A stretch of 64,000 nucleotides of DNA from Rummeliibacillus pycnus. GTDB taxonomy: Bacteria; Bacillota; Bacilli; Bacillales_A; Planococcaceae. Positions 36,673 to 44,936 of this stretch are shown here, in pieces. Location: the NCBI RefSeq assembly GCF_002884495.1, contig NZ_KZ614145.1, positions 3,362,423 to 3,426,422 of the forward strand. The letters are read 5' to 3'. Position numbers and translations under genes: made by a program. The notes under the pieces are model-generated. The model ran no database searches. It saw only the letters and a program-made list of their open reading frames with translations, and was not told the DNA's origin. Positions within the stretch are counted from its first letter, which is position 1; each line of letters starts with the position of its first letter.

Positions 36673-37815
36673 CTAATTCTTTTTATTTCGAAGTAATAAT
36701 CCTACACCATATATGCCTGCTATAAATGAAACGGTGGCAATCGTATAATAGAAAATATGTCCGCCATATACATTATAAATAAAACCACCAGCAGAAGATG
36801 AGATAATCCCCGAAATACCAAAGAATAATAATGCTAACACGGTTTGTCCTGTAGCACGCCATTCACGCGGAACAATTTGATACAAATACTGAATCGCTGC
36901 TGTGTAATAGATTGGGAATGTTAACATTTGAAGTAATTGAATCAGTGTGAGCAAAATAGGGCTTTCTACTAATCCTGACAAGTAGAAACGAAGCGCATAG
37001 CAGAAAATAGCAAAAGTAATAATGAGTAATTCTTTCCCTTTTCGCAACCACCAAATACTAAGTGCAAACACGAGAATCTCAGTAGCGGCTGAGATAAAAA
37101 AAGCAATTCCTACTAGTGACGAATCGCCACCTAAAGTATTGATATGAATTCCTAAAAACGTATCATTCATTCGTGCAGGAATGGAACTGATAAAAATTAA
37201 AATTAGAAACAATATCATTTCTTTATTTGTTAATATTTTCTTTAAACCATCGATTGTAACAGGTGTTGAAGTAGTAGGGGCATCAGGAAGTTTCCACATA
37301 ATCGCAAAGCAAATAATCCCTAACAATACAAAAAGAATAGAGATACTATTCATGCCAAACCATTTCATCACATATCCAACGATTAAGGATAAAACAGCAT
37401 AGCCCAGTGCACCATATGTACGTACAGAACCATAGCTCGTTCCTGCAGCTTCGGTCATTGTATAGTTTAAACTTTCTGTTAAAGGATCTAACGGCATCAA
37501 GAAAAAGTAGACAAGCATTGCAACGATAACAAGGCTCCAAAAGCTACTCATATTAAATAATAGAAAACCACAAACAGCAGTCATCAAAATTAATAAGAGC
37601 ATAACCTTTCTTAAAGTTTTTCTTTTGTCACTAATCATGCCCCATAAAGGCTGAGCAATGATTGTCACAAAGCCACCCGCCCCAATGATGAGTCCAACTT
37701 CACTGGTAGTCAAACCTTGTCCTTTCAAGAATACAGGTAAGAATGGAATGAAAAGCGCTAATAAGCCAAAAAATAAAAAGTTATGCCCTTTTAATAGATT
37801 TTGAACATTCAACAT
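36673..37815 (-). CDS. MFS transporter (MFS_1-like)
   Basis: A 380-residue integral membrane protein with about 12 hydrophobic segments in two bundles of six. Between TM2 and TM3 it has the MFS loop motif GMISDKRKTLRKVM, and the N-terminal LFFGLLALFIPFLPVFLKG is typical of the PF12832 (nucleoside/LacY-like) subgroup. ATG 37815 has AAAGGA upstream; a longer frame starting at 37842 lacks a ribosome site. The substrate cannot be told from sequence. It diverges from the thioredoxin-like gene. Confidence 0.88.
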   Translation of the reverse strand: MLNVQNLLKGHNFLFFGLLALFIPFLPVFLKGQGLTTSEVGLIIGAGGFVTIIAQPLWGMISDKRKTLRKVMLLLILMTAVCGFLLFNMSSFWSLVIVAMLVYFFLMPLDPLTESLNYTMTEAAGTSYGSVRTYGALGYAVLSLIVGYVMKWFGMNSISILFVLLGIICFAIMWKLPDAPTTSTPVTIDGLKKILTNKEMILFLILIFISSIPARMNDTFLGIHINTLGGDSSLVGIAFFISAATEILVFALSIWWLRKGKELLIITFAIFCYALRFYLSGLVESPILLTLIQLLQMLTFPIYYTAAIQYLYQIVPREWRATGQTVLALLFFGISGIISSSAGGFIYNVYGGHIFYYTIATVSFIAGIYGVGLLLRNKKN

Positions 37816-37959
37816 ATACAATCCTTTCTTTATATCATTCAATAATATTACAGAAATATTGGATTACAAACAAATGATGGAATTTTCAAACTTTTAAGTT
37901 GATCGTTTTGCGAAAAAGTAGAGAACCCATTACACTAAAAACAGGAGGGGATTTTTTAT

Positions 37960-38520
37960 ATGAAAACAGAGCAGCAATATTTTAATGAAGGTTTACCAAT
38001 CAAAGATTATATGGAACAAATGACAACATTAAAAGAAGAGAGCTTTAATGTGTATCATACATTTGATTTACCACATGATGAAGATTTTCTTGCTTTATTG
38101 AACGAGAAGAAACCACATATCTTGGCCATTACGGAAGATTGGTGTGGAGATGCAATGATGAATAACCCTATTATTCGTCGTATTGCTGAAGAAGCGAATT
38201 TGGAGGTAAGAGCGGTATTTCGTGATCAAAATATAGAACTGATCGATCAATACTTAACAAATGGTGGTCGCTCTATACCAATTTACATCTTTTTAGATCA
38301 ACAAGGGGAAGTCATTGGAAAATGGGGGCCGCGTGCACCGCAATTACAAGAATATGTGTTGAAAAAGAAAACTGAGCTTCCTGCCCAAGATGATCCAACA
38401 TTTGCAGACAAGCAAAAAGTTTTATTTGCAGGTATTACAAAAGAAAATGCAACCAATGAACAGTTCTGGGGATGGGTTTATGAAGATATTAGTAGAGCAC
38501 TGATTTTAGCCCTTTCGTAA
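37960..38520 (+). CDS. Thioredoxin-like family protein
   Basis: A 186-residue cytoplasmic protein of the thioredoxin superfamily (Thioredoxin_9 type). At the usual redox position it has TEDWCGDAMMNNP, that is Trp-Cys-Gly-Asp with a single Cys instead of CxxC. RSIPIYIFLD holds the cis-Pro, and the C-terminal half carries GWVYEDISRALI. The lack of the second Cys argues against a classical disulfide reductase. AGGAGGGG precedes the ATG. Confidence 0.85.
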   Translation: MKTEQQYFNEGLPIKDYMEQMTTLKEESFNVYHTFDLPHDEDFLALLNEKKPHILAITEDWCGDAMMNNPIIRRIAEEANLEVRAVFRDQNIELIDQYLTNGGRSIPIYIFLDQQGEVIGKWGPRAPQLQEYVLKKKTELPAQDDPTFADKQKVLFAGITKENATNEQFWGWVYEDISRALILALS

Positions 38521-38596
38521 TAAGGAGATTTGCAGTAGATGTCTACTTCGGTATAAAATATATGAAGGTCCATAATTTGAACGAATTCAATAGAAC

Positions 38597-38636
38597 GGCT
38601 GCCTCTACATAAATGAACTGAGACAGCCTGTTTTCT
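38597..38636 (+). terminator. Possible terminator before dagK
   Basis: Stem ggctgcctc / gagacagcc with one mismatch, followed by tgttttct. The T-tract is weak. Confidence 0.4.
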
Positions 38637-38716
38637 GCAATTTTATAGTGAGGAAACTATTTCTGAATGAATTCGTTAACATATATTAGAAATATCGAGA
38701 GTAGGAAGGTATAACT

Positions 38717-39634
38717 ATGAAGCGAGCACGTATCATTTATAACCCAACTTCAGGCCGCGAAGTTTTCAAAAAACACTTACCTGAAGTTTTAGCAAAATTA
38801 GAAGTTGCAGGCTATGAAACGTCTTGTCATGCGACAACATGTGCAGGTGATGCAACTACTGCTGCTAAAGATGCAGTCGAAAGAAAATTTGATATTATCA
38901 TCGCTGTAGGTGGAGACGGTACTTTAAACGAAGTCGTCGCAGGTGTTAGTGGATTTGAAAATAGACCTAAAATCGGATTAATTCCGATGGGGACTACAAA
39001 TGATTTTGCACGTGCAGTACGTATTCCACGAGACATTGACAAAGCAGTTGATATTATTATTGCTGGTGACAGCATTCCTGTAGATGTGGGTCGAGTAAAT
39101 GATCGCTACTTTATCAATATTGCTGGTGGCGGTCGTATTACTGAACTAACCTACGAAGTTCCAAGTAAACTAAAAACAGTATTAGGCCAACTGGCTTACT
39201 ACTTAAAGGGTATCGAAATGTTGCCATCCATTAAGGCTACTAAGATGCGTATCGAATATGATGGAGAAGTTTTTGACGATGAAGCAATGATGGTACTTAT
39301 CGCATTAACAAATTCAGTTGGTGGATTTGAAAAACTTGCTCCGGATGCGAGTCTTAATGATGGATTGTTTTCTGTATTTATCCTAAAAAAATGTAATGTA
39401 GCAGATTTTGTTAAAATCGTTACGCTTGCAAGTCGTGGAGAACATATGAAAGATCCGCATATCATTTATGCGAAGGCAAAGCACCTGAAGATTACATCGG
39501 ATGAAAAAATTCAACTAAACTTAGATGGTGAATATGGTGGAGATGCACCTGCAGAGTTTACAAACTTAAAACAACATATCGAGTTATTTGTACCGATTAA
39601 CGACATTCGTGAAATAGATCGAATAAAAGAATAA
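38717..39634 (+). CDS. dagK: Diacylglycerol kinase DagK (YerQ-like)
   Basis: A soluble lipid kinase that recycles diacylglycerol from lipoteichoic-acid synthesis into phosphatidic acid. The N-terminal RARIIYNPTSGRE, the nucleotide motif AVGGDGTLNEVVAGV and IGLIPMGTTNDFARA are the DAGK-catalytic signatures. LAPDASLNDGLFSVFIL lies in the C-terminal beta domain. The protein has 305 residues, with GTAGGAAGG before the ATG. The position between gatCAB and rlmCD matches B. subtilis. Confidence 0.95.
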   Translation: MKRARIIYNPTSGREVFKKHLPEVLAKLEVAGYETSCHATTCAGDATTAAKDAVERKFDIIIAVGGDGTLNEVVAGVSGFENRPKIGLIPMGTTNDFARAVRIPRDIDKAVDIIIAGDSIPVDVGRVNDRYFINIAGGGRITELTYEVPSKLKTVLGQLAYYLKGIEMLPSIKATKMRIEYDGEVFDDEAMMVLIALTNSVGGFEKLAPDASLNDGLFSVFILKKCNVADFVKIVTLASRGEHMKDPHIIYAKAKHLKITSDEKIQLNLDGEYGGDAPAEFTNLKQHIELFVPINDIREIDRIKE

Positions 39635-39645
39635 CTATTTGCAGT

Positions 39646-39688
39646 AAAAAGGCTGGAAAGTGATGATACGCTTTCTAGCCTTTTTTTG
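39646..39688 (+). terminator. Terminator after dagK
   Basis: Stem aaaaaggctggaaag (39646-39660) with ctttctagccttttt (39671-39685), one G-U/mismatch, then T's. Confidence 0.9.
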
Positions 39689-39691
39689 TAG

Positions 39692-39856
39692 CTAGAAATA
39701 ATGTTTAACAAGTTCGCTAGATAACAACATAACATCTGCATTATATTTGGGTGCATTGAGCATATTAGTATTATGTGTTATTTCATCAGCAGCTTCTCTT
39801 GCAGTAGCTAAGTTGTTACATAAGCTGCTTCCAATAATCTTGGGATGAAGCAATAC
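39692..39856 (-). pseudogene. Possible minus-strand coding remnant
   Basis: A protein-like stretch of about 55 codons between two stops, with no plausible start codon or ribosome site. It reads VLLHPKIIGSSLCNNLATAR, then EAADEITHNTNML, NAPKYNADVML and SSELVKHYF. The composition is that of a real protein C-terminus, so it may be the tail of a lost gene. I do not recognise the family. The rest of the dagK-cydA interval holds only the small gene at 39990. Confidence 0.35.
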
Positions 39857-39989
39857 TTTTAAAATGTATTTTCATGATTTCCGAATTTTCTCCATATCTT
39901 TATCATGAATCCGTTCTTAATTTGTCAAGAATTTGAGGACAGAAAGTTTTTTTTCGGGCGTATATTACGAAGTGAAGGAAGTGCATGCC

Positions 39990-40085
39990 ATGTATAAACA
40001 ACATGAAAAGAAGTTGATTTGGACTAGTTTTATTGTTGCGGGGATTATGTTGATATCGATGCTAGGGAGAATTTTTGGACATTAA
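39990..40085 (+). CDS. 31-residue single-TM protein upstream of cydA
   Basis: A short gene with AAGGAAG ten bases before the ATG and only 12 bp before cydA. The product has a charged N-terminus (MYKQHEKKLIW), one hydrophobic helix (TSFIVAGIMLISMLG) and a short RIFGH tail. Its stop overlaps the start of the cydA ribosome site (taaggagg). The size and topology resemble the small accessory subunits of cytochrome bd (CydX, CydH, CydS), but I see no sequence match to them. It could be an assembly factor, a leader peptide or a fortuitous frame. Confidence 0.6.
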   Translation: MYKQHEKKLIWTSFIVAGIMLISMLGRIFGH

Positions 40086-40097
40086 GGAGGCTTAAGA

Positions 40098-41444
40098 ATG
40101 GTTAATGATCATGCGGTGTTTTTTAGCCGCCTATTAATAGAACTCACTTTAACGTTTCATATTATTTACGCCACAATTGGTGTCGGTGTTCCACTCATGA
40201 TAATGATTGCTCAATGGATTGGTATCAAAAAGAATGATGAACACTATATATTGCTCGCTAGGCGTATTGCAAGAGGTTTTGTTATTACGGTAGCTGTTGG
40301 TGTTGTGACAGGTACAGCATTAGGGTTACAGTTATCACTTTTATGGCCAAATTTTATGGAGTTAGCTGGTAATGTCATTGCATTACCACTCTTTATGGAA
40401 ACATTCGCCTTCTTCTTTGAAGCAATTTTCTTAGGCGTATACTTATATACTTGGGATCGCTTTGAAAATCAAAAGAAGCATCTTTTATTATTAATACCAG
40501 TAGCTGTTGGTGCTTCTATGTCAGCAATCTTTATCACAATGGTGAATGCGTTTATGAATGCACCACAAGGATTTGAAGTCGTGAATGGACAATTAGTAAA
40601 CATTCAACCACTCGTTGCAATGTTCAACCCAGCAATGCCAACAAAAGTTGGGCATGTCTTACTGACGGCCTATATGACATCTGCCTTTGTCTTAGCTGCA
40701 ATTGCTGCTTTTAGAATGCTCAAAGGATCCAGTCATATTTATCATAAGAAGTCATTGTATTTATTTATGAAACTGGGCTTAGTATTTTCTATCGGAACAG
40801 CTGTAGTTGGAGATTTCTCAGCAAAGTATTTAGTAGAATATCAACCAGAAAAATTAGCGGCTGCTGAGTGGCATTTTGAAACAGAAAAAGGTGCATCACT
40901 ATTAGTATTCGGTATTAGAGATGGAGAAGAGATTAAATATGCAATTCGAATTCCATATGCTTTGAGTCTTTTAGCGCACAACAATCCATTCGCAGAAGTA
41001 ACAGGGTTAAATGAATTTCCAAAAGATGAAACGCCACCACTATATATTCACTTCTTATTCGATTTAATGGTGATGATTGGTTTCTTCATGGTAGGTGTTT
41101 CAGCTATTTATGTTATTGGGAAAGTCAGAAGATGGCGATTCATCCATTCAAGATGGTTTAGGTGGGTGGTAGTTGCTGGTGGGCCATTATCCATGATAGC
41201 GATTGAAGCAGGATGGTGGTTAGCAGAAGTAGGGAGACAACCATGGATTTTAGTACACTATATGAAAGTTGCAGAAGCAGCAACATCTAGTCAACATGTG
41301 GATTTAATGTTTCTCCTCTTCTGCATAGTGTATATAATTCTTGGAATAGGAAGTGTTGTAGTACTTCGACGAATGTTCAAAAAGAATCCGATAGAACGAG
41401 AAATTGCAGATCGTCATGCTGAAAAGGGTGGTGGTATTTCATGA
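40098..41444 (+). CDS. cydA: Cytochrome bd ubiquinol/menaquinol oxidase subunit I CydA
   Basis: The quinol-oxidising subunit of the bd-type terminal oxidase in the cytoplasmic membrane; it carries hemes b558, b595 and d. The 448-residue protein has the N-terminal RLLIELTLTFHIIYA with a heme-ligand His, FMETFAFFFEAIFLGVYLY with conserved acidic residues, KVGHVLLTAYM with a second His, and AGWWLAEVGRQPWI, the bd-family signature before the last helices. The length fits the short-Q-loop form of Gram-positives. AAGGAGG precedes the ATG. It overlaps cydB by four bases. No cydCD follow. Confidence 0.96.
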   Translation: MVNDHAVFFSRLLIELTLTFHIIYATIGVGVPLMIMIAQWIGIKKNDEHYILLARRIARGFVITVAVGVVTGTALGLQLSLLWPNFMELAGNVIALPLFMETFAFFFEAIFLGVYLYTWDRFENQKKHLLLLIPVAVGASMSAIFITMVNAFMNAPQGFEVVNGQLVNIQPLVAMFNPAMPTKVGHVLLTAYMTSAFVLAAIAAFRMLKGSSHIYHKKSLYLFMKLGLVFSIGTAVVGDFSAKYLVEYQPEKLAAAEWHFETEKGASLLVFGIRDGEEIKYAIRIPYALSLLAHNNPFAEVTGLNEFPKDETPPLYIHFLFDLMVMIGFFMVGVSAIYVIGKVRRWRFIHSRWFRWVVVAGGPLSMIAIEAGWWLAEVGRQPWILVHYMKVAEAATSSQHVDLMFLLFCIVYIILGIGSVVVLRRMFKKNPIEREIADRHAEKGGGIS

Positions 41445-42466
41445 ATTTAGAAGTACTAGGTATCTCCGTATTGTGGTTATTCTTATTCGGTTATGTGATC
41501 ATCGGTTCAATTGATTTTGGAGCAGGGTTCTTTAATGCGTATAGCTTAGTAATCGGTAAAAAGCATATTTTAACAAATATTATCCAGCGTTATTTATCAC
41601 CAGTATGGGAAATTACCAATGTATTTTTAGTCTTCTTCTTTGTAGGAATTGTCGGGTTCTTCCCGAAAACAGCTTACTTCTATGGCACAACTTTACTAGT
41701 ACCTGCAAGTATTGCGCTTGTGCTACTTGCTATTCGTGGAAGTTACTATGCATTTGAATCGTATGGTTCAAGGGGACATAAAGGATATTCTTTCATGTAT
41801 GGTTTGTCGGGATTATTAATACCGGCAGCATTATCTGTTGTATTGACCATTTCTGAAGGCGGTTTTGTTACTATTGTCGATAATCGCCCCGTATTAGATT
41901 ATGGTGCATTATTTACGAGCTCCCTTACGTGGAGTATCGTTGTGCTAGCACTAGCAGCAGTACTATATATCTCAGCTACGTTTCTTACTTGGTATGCCAA
42001 TAAGGCAGGCGATAGAGAAGCAACAGAGTTATTGCGAAAATATGCGCTCATTTGGGCAGTCCCTTTGGCCATTTCGGTAATCGGTATTATGGTGGAATTA
42101 CGGAAACATAATATCGAACATTTCAACAAAATGGTTGATTTTTGGTATCTATTTGCGATTTCAGCAGTTATGTTCCTTATTACCCTTTGGTGTATCAGTA
42201 TAAAACGTAATTACGGTCTTGCGGTATGGCTGTTGATTGGGCAATTTGCATTCGCATTCTTTGGCTATGGCATTTCACATTATCCGTACTTGCTTTATCC
42301 ATTCCTTACTTTATATGATTCCTTTACAAATCAGGCAATGGCGATTGCTTTAGTTGTAGCTTTTGTTCTGGGGTTATTGTTACTCATTCCGTCATTGTAT
42401 TTAGTTTTGAAATTGTTCCTATTTGATAAGGATTATGTAAGAGGTAAAGAAGATCACCATGCTTAA
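41441..42466 (+). CDS. cydB: Cytochrome bd oxidase subunit II CydB
   Basis: The second large membrane subunit, 341 residues with about eight to nine TM helices. The N-terminal WLFLFGYVIIGSIDFGAGFF and SPVWEITNVFLVFFFVGIVGFFP are the conserved CydB blocks. It starts inside the cydA stop (ATGA), so the two are co-translated. It is followed at 15 bp by the CydS gene with its own GGAGG. Confidence 0.95.
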   Translation: MNLEVLGISVLWLFLFGYVIIGSIDFGAGFFNAYSLVIGKKHILTNIIQRYLSPVWEITNVFLVFFFVGIVGFFPKTAYFYGTTLLVPASIALVLLAIRGSYYAFESYGSRGHKGYSFMYGLSGLLIPAALSVVLTISEGGFVTIVDNRPVLDYGALFTSSLTWSIVVLALAAVLYISATFLTWYANKAGDREATELLRKYALIWAVPLAISVIGIMVELRKHNIEHFNKMVDFWYLFAISAVMFLITLWCISIKRNYGLAVWLLIGQFAFAFFGYGISHYPYLLYPFLTLYDSFTNQAMAIALVVAFVLGLLLLIPSLYLVLKLFLFDKDYVRGKEDHHA

Positions 42467-42481
42467 AGGAGGAAAAGCCAA

Positions 42482-42592
42482 ATGGAAAAAATTCTTATTT
42501 TCTATGGACCATTTATCGTAGTAATTATCTCAATTATTATTGGCTTTTACGTTGCTTCTAAAGATCAATCTGTTACTAAAGATGAAAAATAA
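42482..42592 (+). CDS. cydS: Cytochrome bd small subunit CydS
   Basis: A 36-residue single-helix protein directly after cydB. It starts MEKILIFYGPFIVVIISIII, followed by GFYVASKDQSV. It lines up with the CydS subunit seen in the Geobacillus cytochrome bd structure: a short Tyr-x-Pro entry, one helix, then a Lys-Asp rich tail. AAAGGAGG lies upstream. Genes this small are often missed in annotation. Confidence 0.82.
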   Translation: MEKILIFYGPFIVVIISIIIGFYVASKDQSVTKDEK

Positions 42593-42623
42593 AAAGAAAT
42601 CCAAGGGCAATTATTGAACTGAA

Positions 42624-42672
42624 CCCCGAATAATAGGCACTTTATAAAAAGTACCTATTCGGGGCTTTTTCT
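42624..42672 (+). terminator. Terminator of the cyd operon
   Basis: Stem ccccgaataataggcac with gtacctattcgggg (3-nt bulge), then ctttttcta. Confidence 0.88.
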
Positions 42673-42827
42673 ATTTAAAAGCCCTCACTAATCGCCATAG
42701 ATAAATATGAAATCATCAATAAGTGATCGAAAATACCAACAAAAAGATGGTTACTTATCTGTGTAAGTTAGCCAGGATATGTAGAAGAGGTTATTCTTAT
42801 TGGCTAGAGTGCAAATTCTTACAATGT

Positions 42828-42866
42828 AAAAAGCCCGACTCTGCATGAAAGAGTCAAGCCTTTAGA
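42828..42866 (-). terminator. Terminator of the minus-strand YhgE-like gene
   Basis: Read on the minus strand: aaaggcttgactct, a short loop, agagtcgggctttt, then ttaca. It lies 28 bp after the stop codon. Confidence 0.75.
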
Positions 42867-42891
42867 AAGTTTTATGAAAATAGTTTGAAAT

Positions 42892-44070
42892 TTATTGATT
42901 TTGGAGTTGTTCATCCGAATTATTTTTAATTTCTTTCGCAGATTTAATCGGTTTAAGTGCTGATAATAAGTAAACTATAAGAGCACCTCCACCAATACCC
43001 ATTAAAACATTACTTGGGCTACCTGTGTAGAAACCTGTACCAAAGTAGAAAATCTCACGTAATCCATCAGCAGCAAAACGCATTGGCATCCAAGTACGTA
43101 CATAATTTGCAAGGAATGATGGTAACATTTCTGGTGGCATTGTAATTGTACCCATACCGACTAACATCATTACCATAAAAATCATAATCGCAGGTTTTCC
43201 AATCCATGCTACAGTTGCTGATACTAACATAAAGAAACAGAAATAGGCAAAAGCAATAAATAATAACACAATGGAATAAGATGGTAAGTTCATACCAGAC
43301 CATGTTGCAAGTGTTGCAACAGTAAAACCAGAAAGTAAAGCCATTACGATACCTAAAACAATTTGTTCAGCCATGACACTTAAACGATCTGTTCGTTTGG
43401 TAAATTTTATTTTTTGTGTTGCAAGAAGTAGCAACATACCACCGATTAAAGCACCTACCCAAGCAGGCATAGCCATCAAAATCGGGGCATTTCCATTAGC
43501 TGTAGCCTTTGTAACAGCATTTACACTCTCGATATTTTTGGTAATTGGTGTTGCTAAAGCTTTTACTTGAGTAGCTGTAATATTACGTTTAGACTCTTCT
43601 AAACTACTTAAAACTTGTTGTGACACTTGGTTACTTACTGCATCTACAACTGCACTAAGTCCTTGATTTGCATAGTTTGCACCCGTAGAATTCATACCTT
43701 GGTTTACTTTAATCGTTACAGCAGCAGGTGTATTTGTCTTGGTAATTGAAGTGACTGCTTCACTAAATCCTTTAGGAATAATAAGCGCAGCATAATATTC
43801 TTGGTCATTAAATGATGGATCTAAAGATTTTTCATCATTAACAATCGTAAAATCAAACATTGGTTCTTTACCATCGACACTTTTCTCTTGTGCAAGTAAA
43901 GCTTTTTTTAATACAGTTGCCTGTTCCCCATTGTCATTTACAACAAGTGCAACTGGCAAGTTTTCTGGTTTTGGATCTCCTTGCACTACAAGATTAATAC
44001 TAAAAACAACAAGTATTACAATAACTGCAATAGGAGCAATTAGAGCTAACTTTTGTTTAAATAGACGCAT
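42892..44070 (-). CDS. YhgE/Pip-type (DUF3533/ABC-2-like) membrane protein
   Basis: A 392-residue membrane protein. It has one N-terminal TM (about 10-32), a long extracytoplasmic domain (about 33-205), then five or six TM helices and a polar tail. ENLPVALVVNDNGE after the first helix and YYAALIIPKGFSEAVTSI are typical of the YhgE/Pip and ABC-2 permease-like group, often linked to export or cell-wall stress. ATG 44070 has AAAGGAG eight bases upstream. It is divergent from a TetR regulator at 44205, which probably controls it. No ATPase partner is adjacent. Confidence 0.82.
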   Translation of the reverse strand: MRLFKQKLALIAPIAVIVILVVFSINLVVQGDPKPENLPVALVVNDNGEQATVLKKALLAQEKSVDGKEPMFDFTIVNDEKSLDPSFNDQEYYAALIIPKGFSEAVTSITKTNTPAAVTIKVNQGMNSTGANYANQGLSAVVDAVSNQVSQQVLSSLEESKRNITATQVKALATPITKNIESVNAVTKATANGNAPILMAMPAWVGALIGGMLLLLATQKIKFTKRTDRLSVMAEQIVLGIVMALLSGFTVATLATWSGMNLPSYSIVLLFIAFAYFCFFMLVSATVAWIGKPAIMIFMVMMLVGMGTITMPPEMLPSFLANYVRTWMPMRFAADGLREIFYFGTGFYTGSPSNVLMGIGGGALIVYLLSALKPIKSAKEIKNNSDEQLQNQ

Positions 44071-44204
44071 TATCAAAACTCCTTTTCATTTTTAATATCC
44101 ACTAGACAACGTGTTGAGTGATATAATGTAATTATAGGAACTGTACAAAAATACATCAATCATCAAAAAAAGAAAATGTGTTGAGTGGAATGAAGGAGGA
44201 AGCG

Positions 44205-44792
44205 ATGACAAGTATATATGATGAAATGAACTTACAAACGCGAAAAAAAATACAAGATTGTTTTATGGAACTACTTTCTAAAAAAGAATTTTCAAAAGTA
44301 TCTATAAAGGATATTACAACAAATGCTTCCATAAATAGAGGAACTTTTTATTTACATTATGTAGATAAATATGAACTTCTAGATCAAATAGAAAATCAAC
44401 TATTAGAAGGTCTAAAAGTACACTTAGAAGCCATGAATATGAAAGATGCAATGGTTAAAGAAAAACACATGGAGATAGCTGTTTTATCCACTGAAGTATT
44501 TCGTTACTTTAATCAACATGCAGAACAATTTATGATTTTACTATCCAAAAACAATACTTCTGGTTTCCATTTCCGTTTAAAAAACTTTTTTATCAAACAA
44601 TTTGAAGTCAATTATTATCGTTCAGAGTTATTTAAAATAGACCCTTCTATTCCAATCGATTATATTTCAGCTTTTGCGGCTTCTGCCATATTAGGGTTAA
44701 TTGAGCAATGGCTATCCCATGAAAAACGGGAGACTCCCGAAGAAATCGCCAAGCTTTATATGAAAATTTTGTTGTTCATTAAAACAGTTTAA
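44205..44792 (+). CDS. TetR/AcrR family transcriptional regulator
   Basis: A 195-residue repressor. The N-terminal HTH is ISIKDITTNASINRGTFYLHY-like (VSIKDITTNASINRGTFYLH, about residues 30-50). The C-terminal ligand domain (about 75-190) resembles the TetR_C group found next to YhgE-like pumps. ATG 44205 has AAGGAGG directly upstream. Divergent from the YhgE-like gene; the 135-bp interval contains the direct repeat gtgttgagtg (44111-44120 and 44178-44187) that may be part of its operator. The position is that of B. subtilis yerO. Confidence 0.9.
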   Translation: MTSIYDEMNLQTRKKIQDCFMELLSKKEFSKVSIKDITTNASINRGTFYLHYVDKYELLDQIENQLLEGLKVHLEAMNMKDAMVKEKHMEIAVLSTEVFRYFNQHAEQFMILLSKNNTSGFHFRLKNFFIKQFEVNYYRSELFKIDPSIPIDYISAFAASAILGLIEQWLSHEKRETPEEIAKLYMKILLFIKTV

Positions 44793-44936
44793 AATATTTA
44801 ATACTAATAGCGTATAGATAGCATAAGTTGCTTTTTTAAACGATCTATTTTTAAGAGTGCAGTTCACGTAAGCTCTTGGATTTTTTCTTTGCTTAGGTCA
44901 TGATACAATAGAAGGACTGAAACGGAGGATGCACGA

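Noticed and set aside
39880-39990. Rex-type operator (TTGTGAAN4TTCACAA) before the cyd genes
   Set aside because: Only half-like fragments (ttgtcaagaatttgag) were found, too poor to call.
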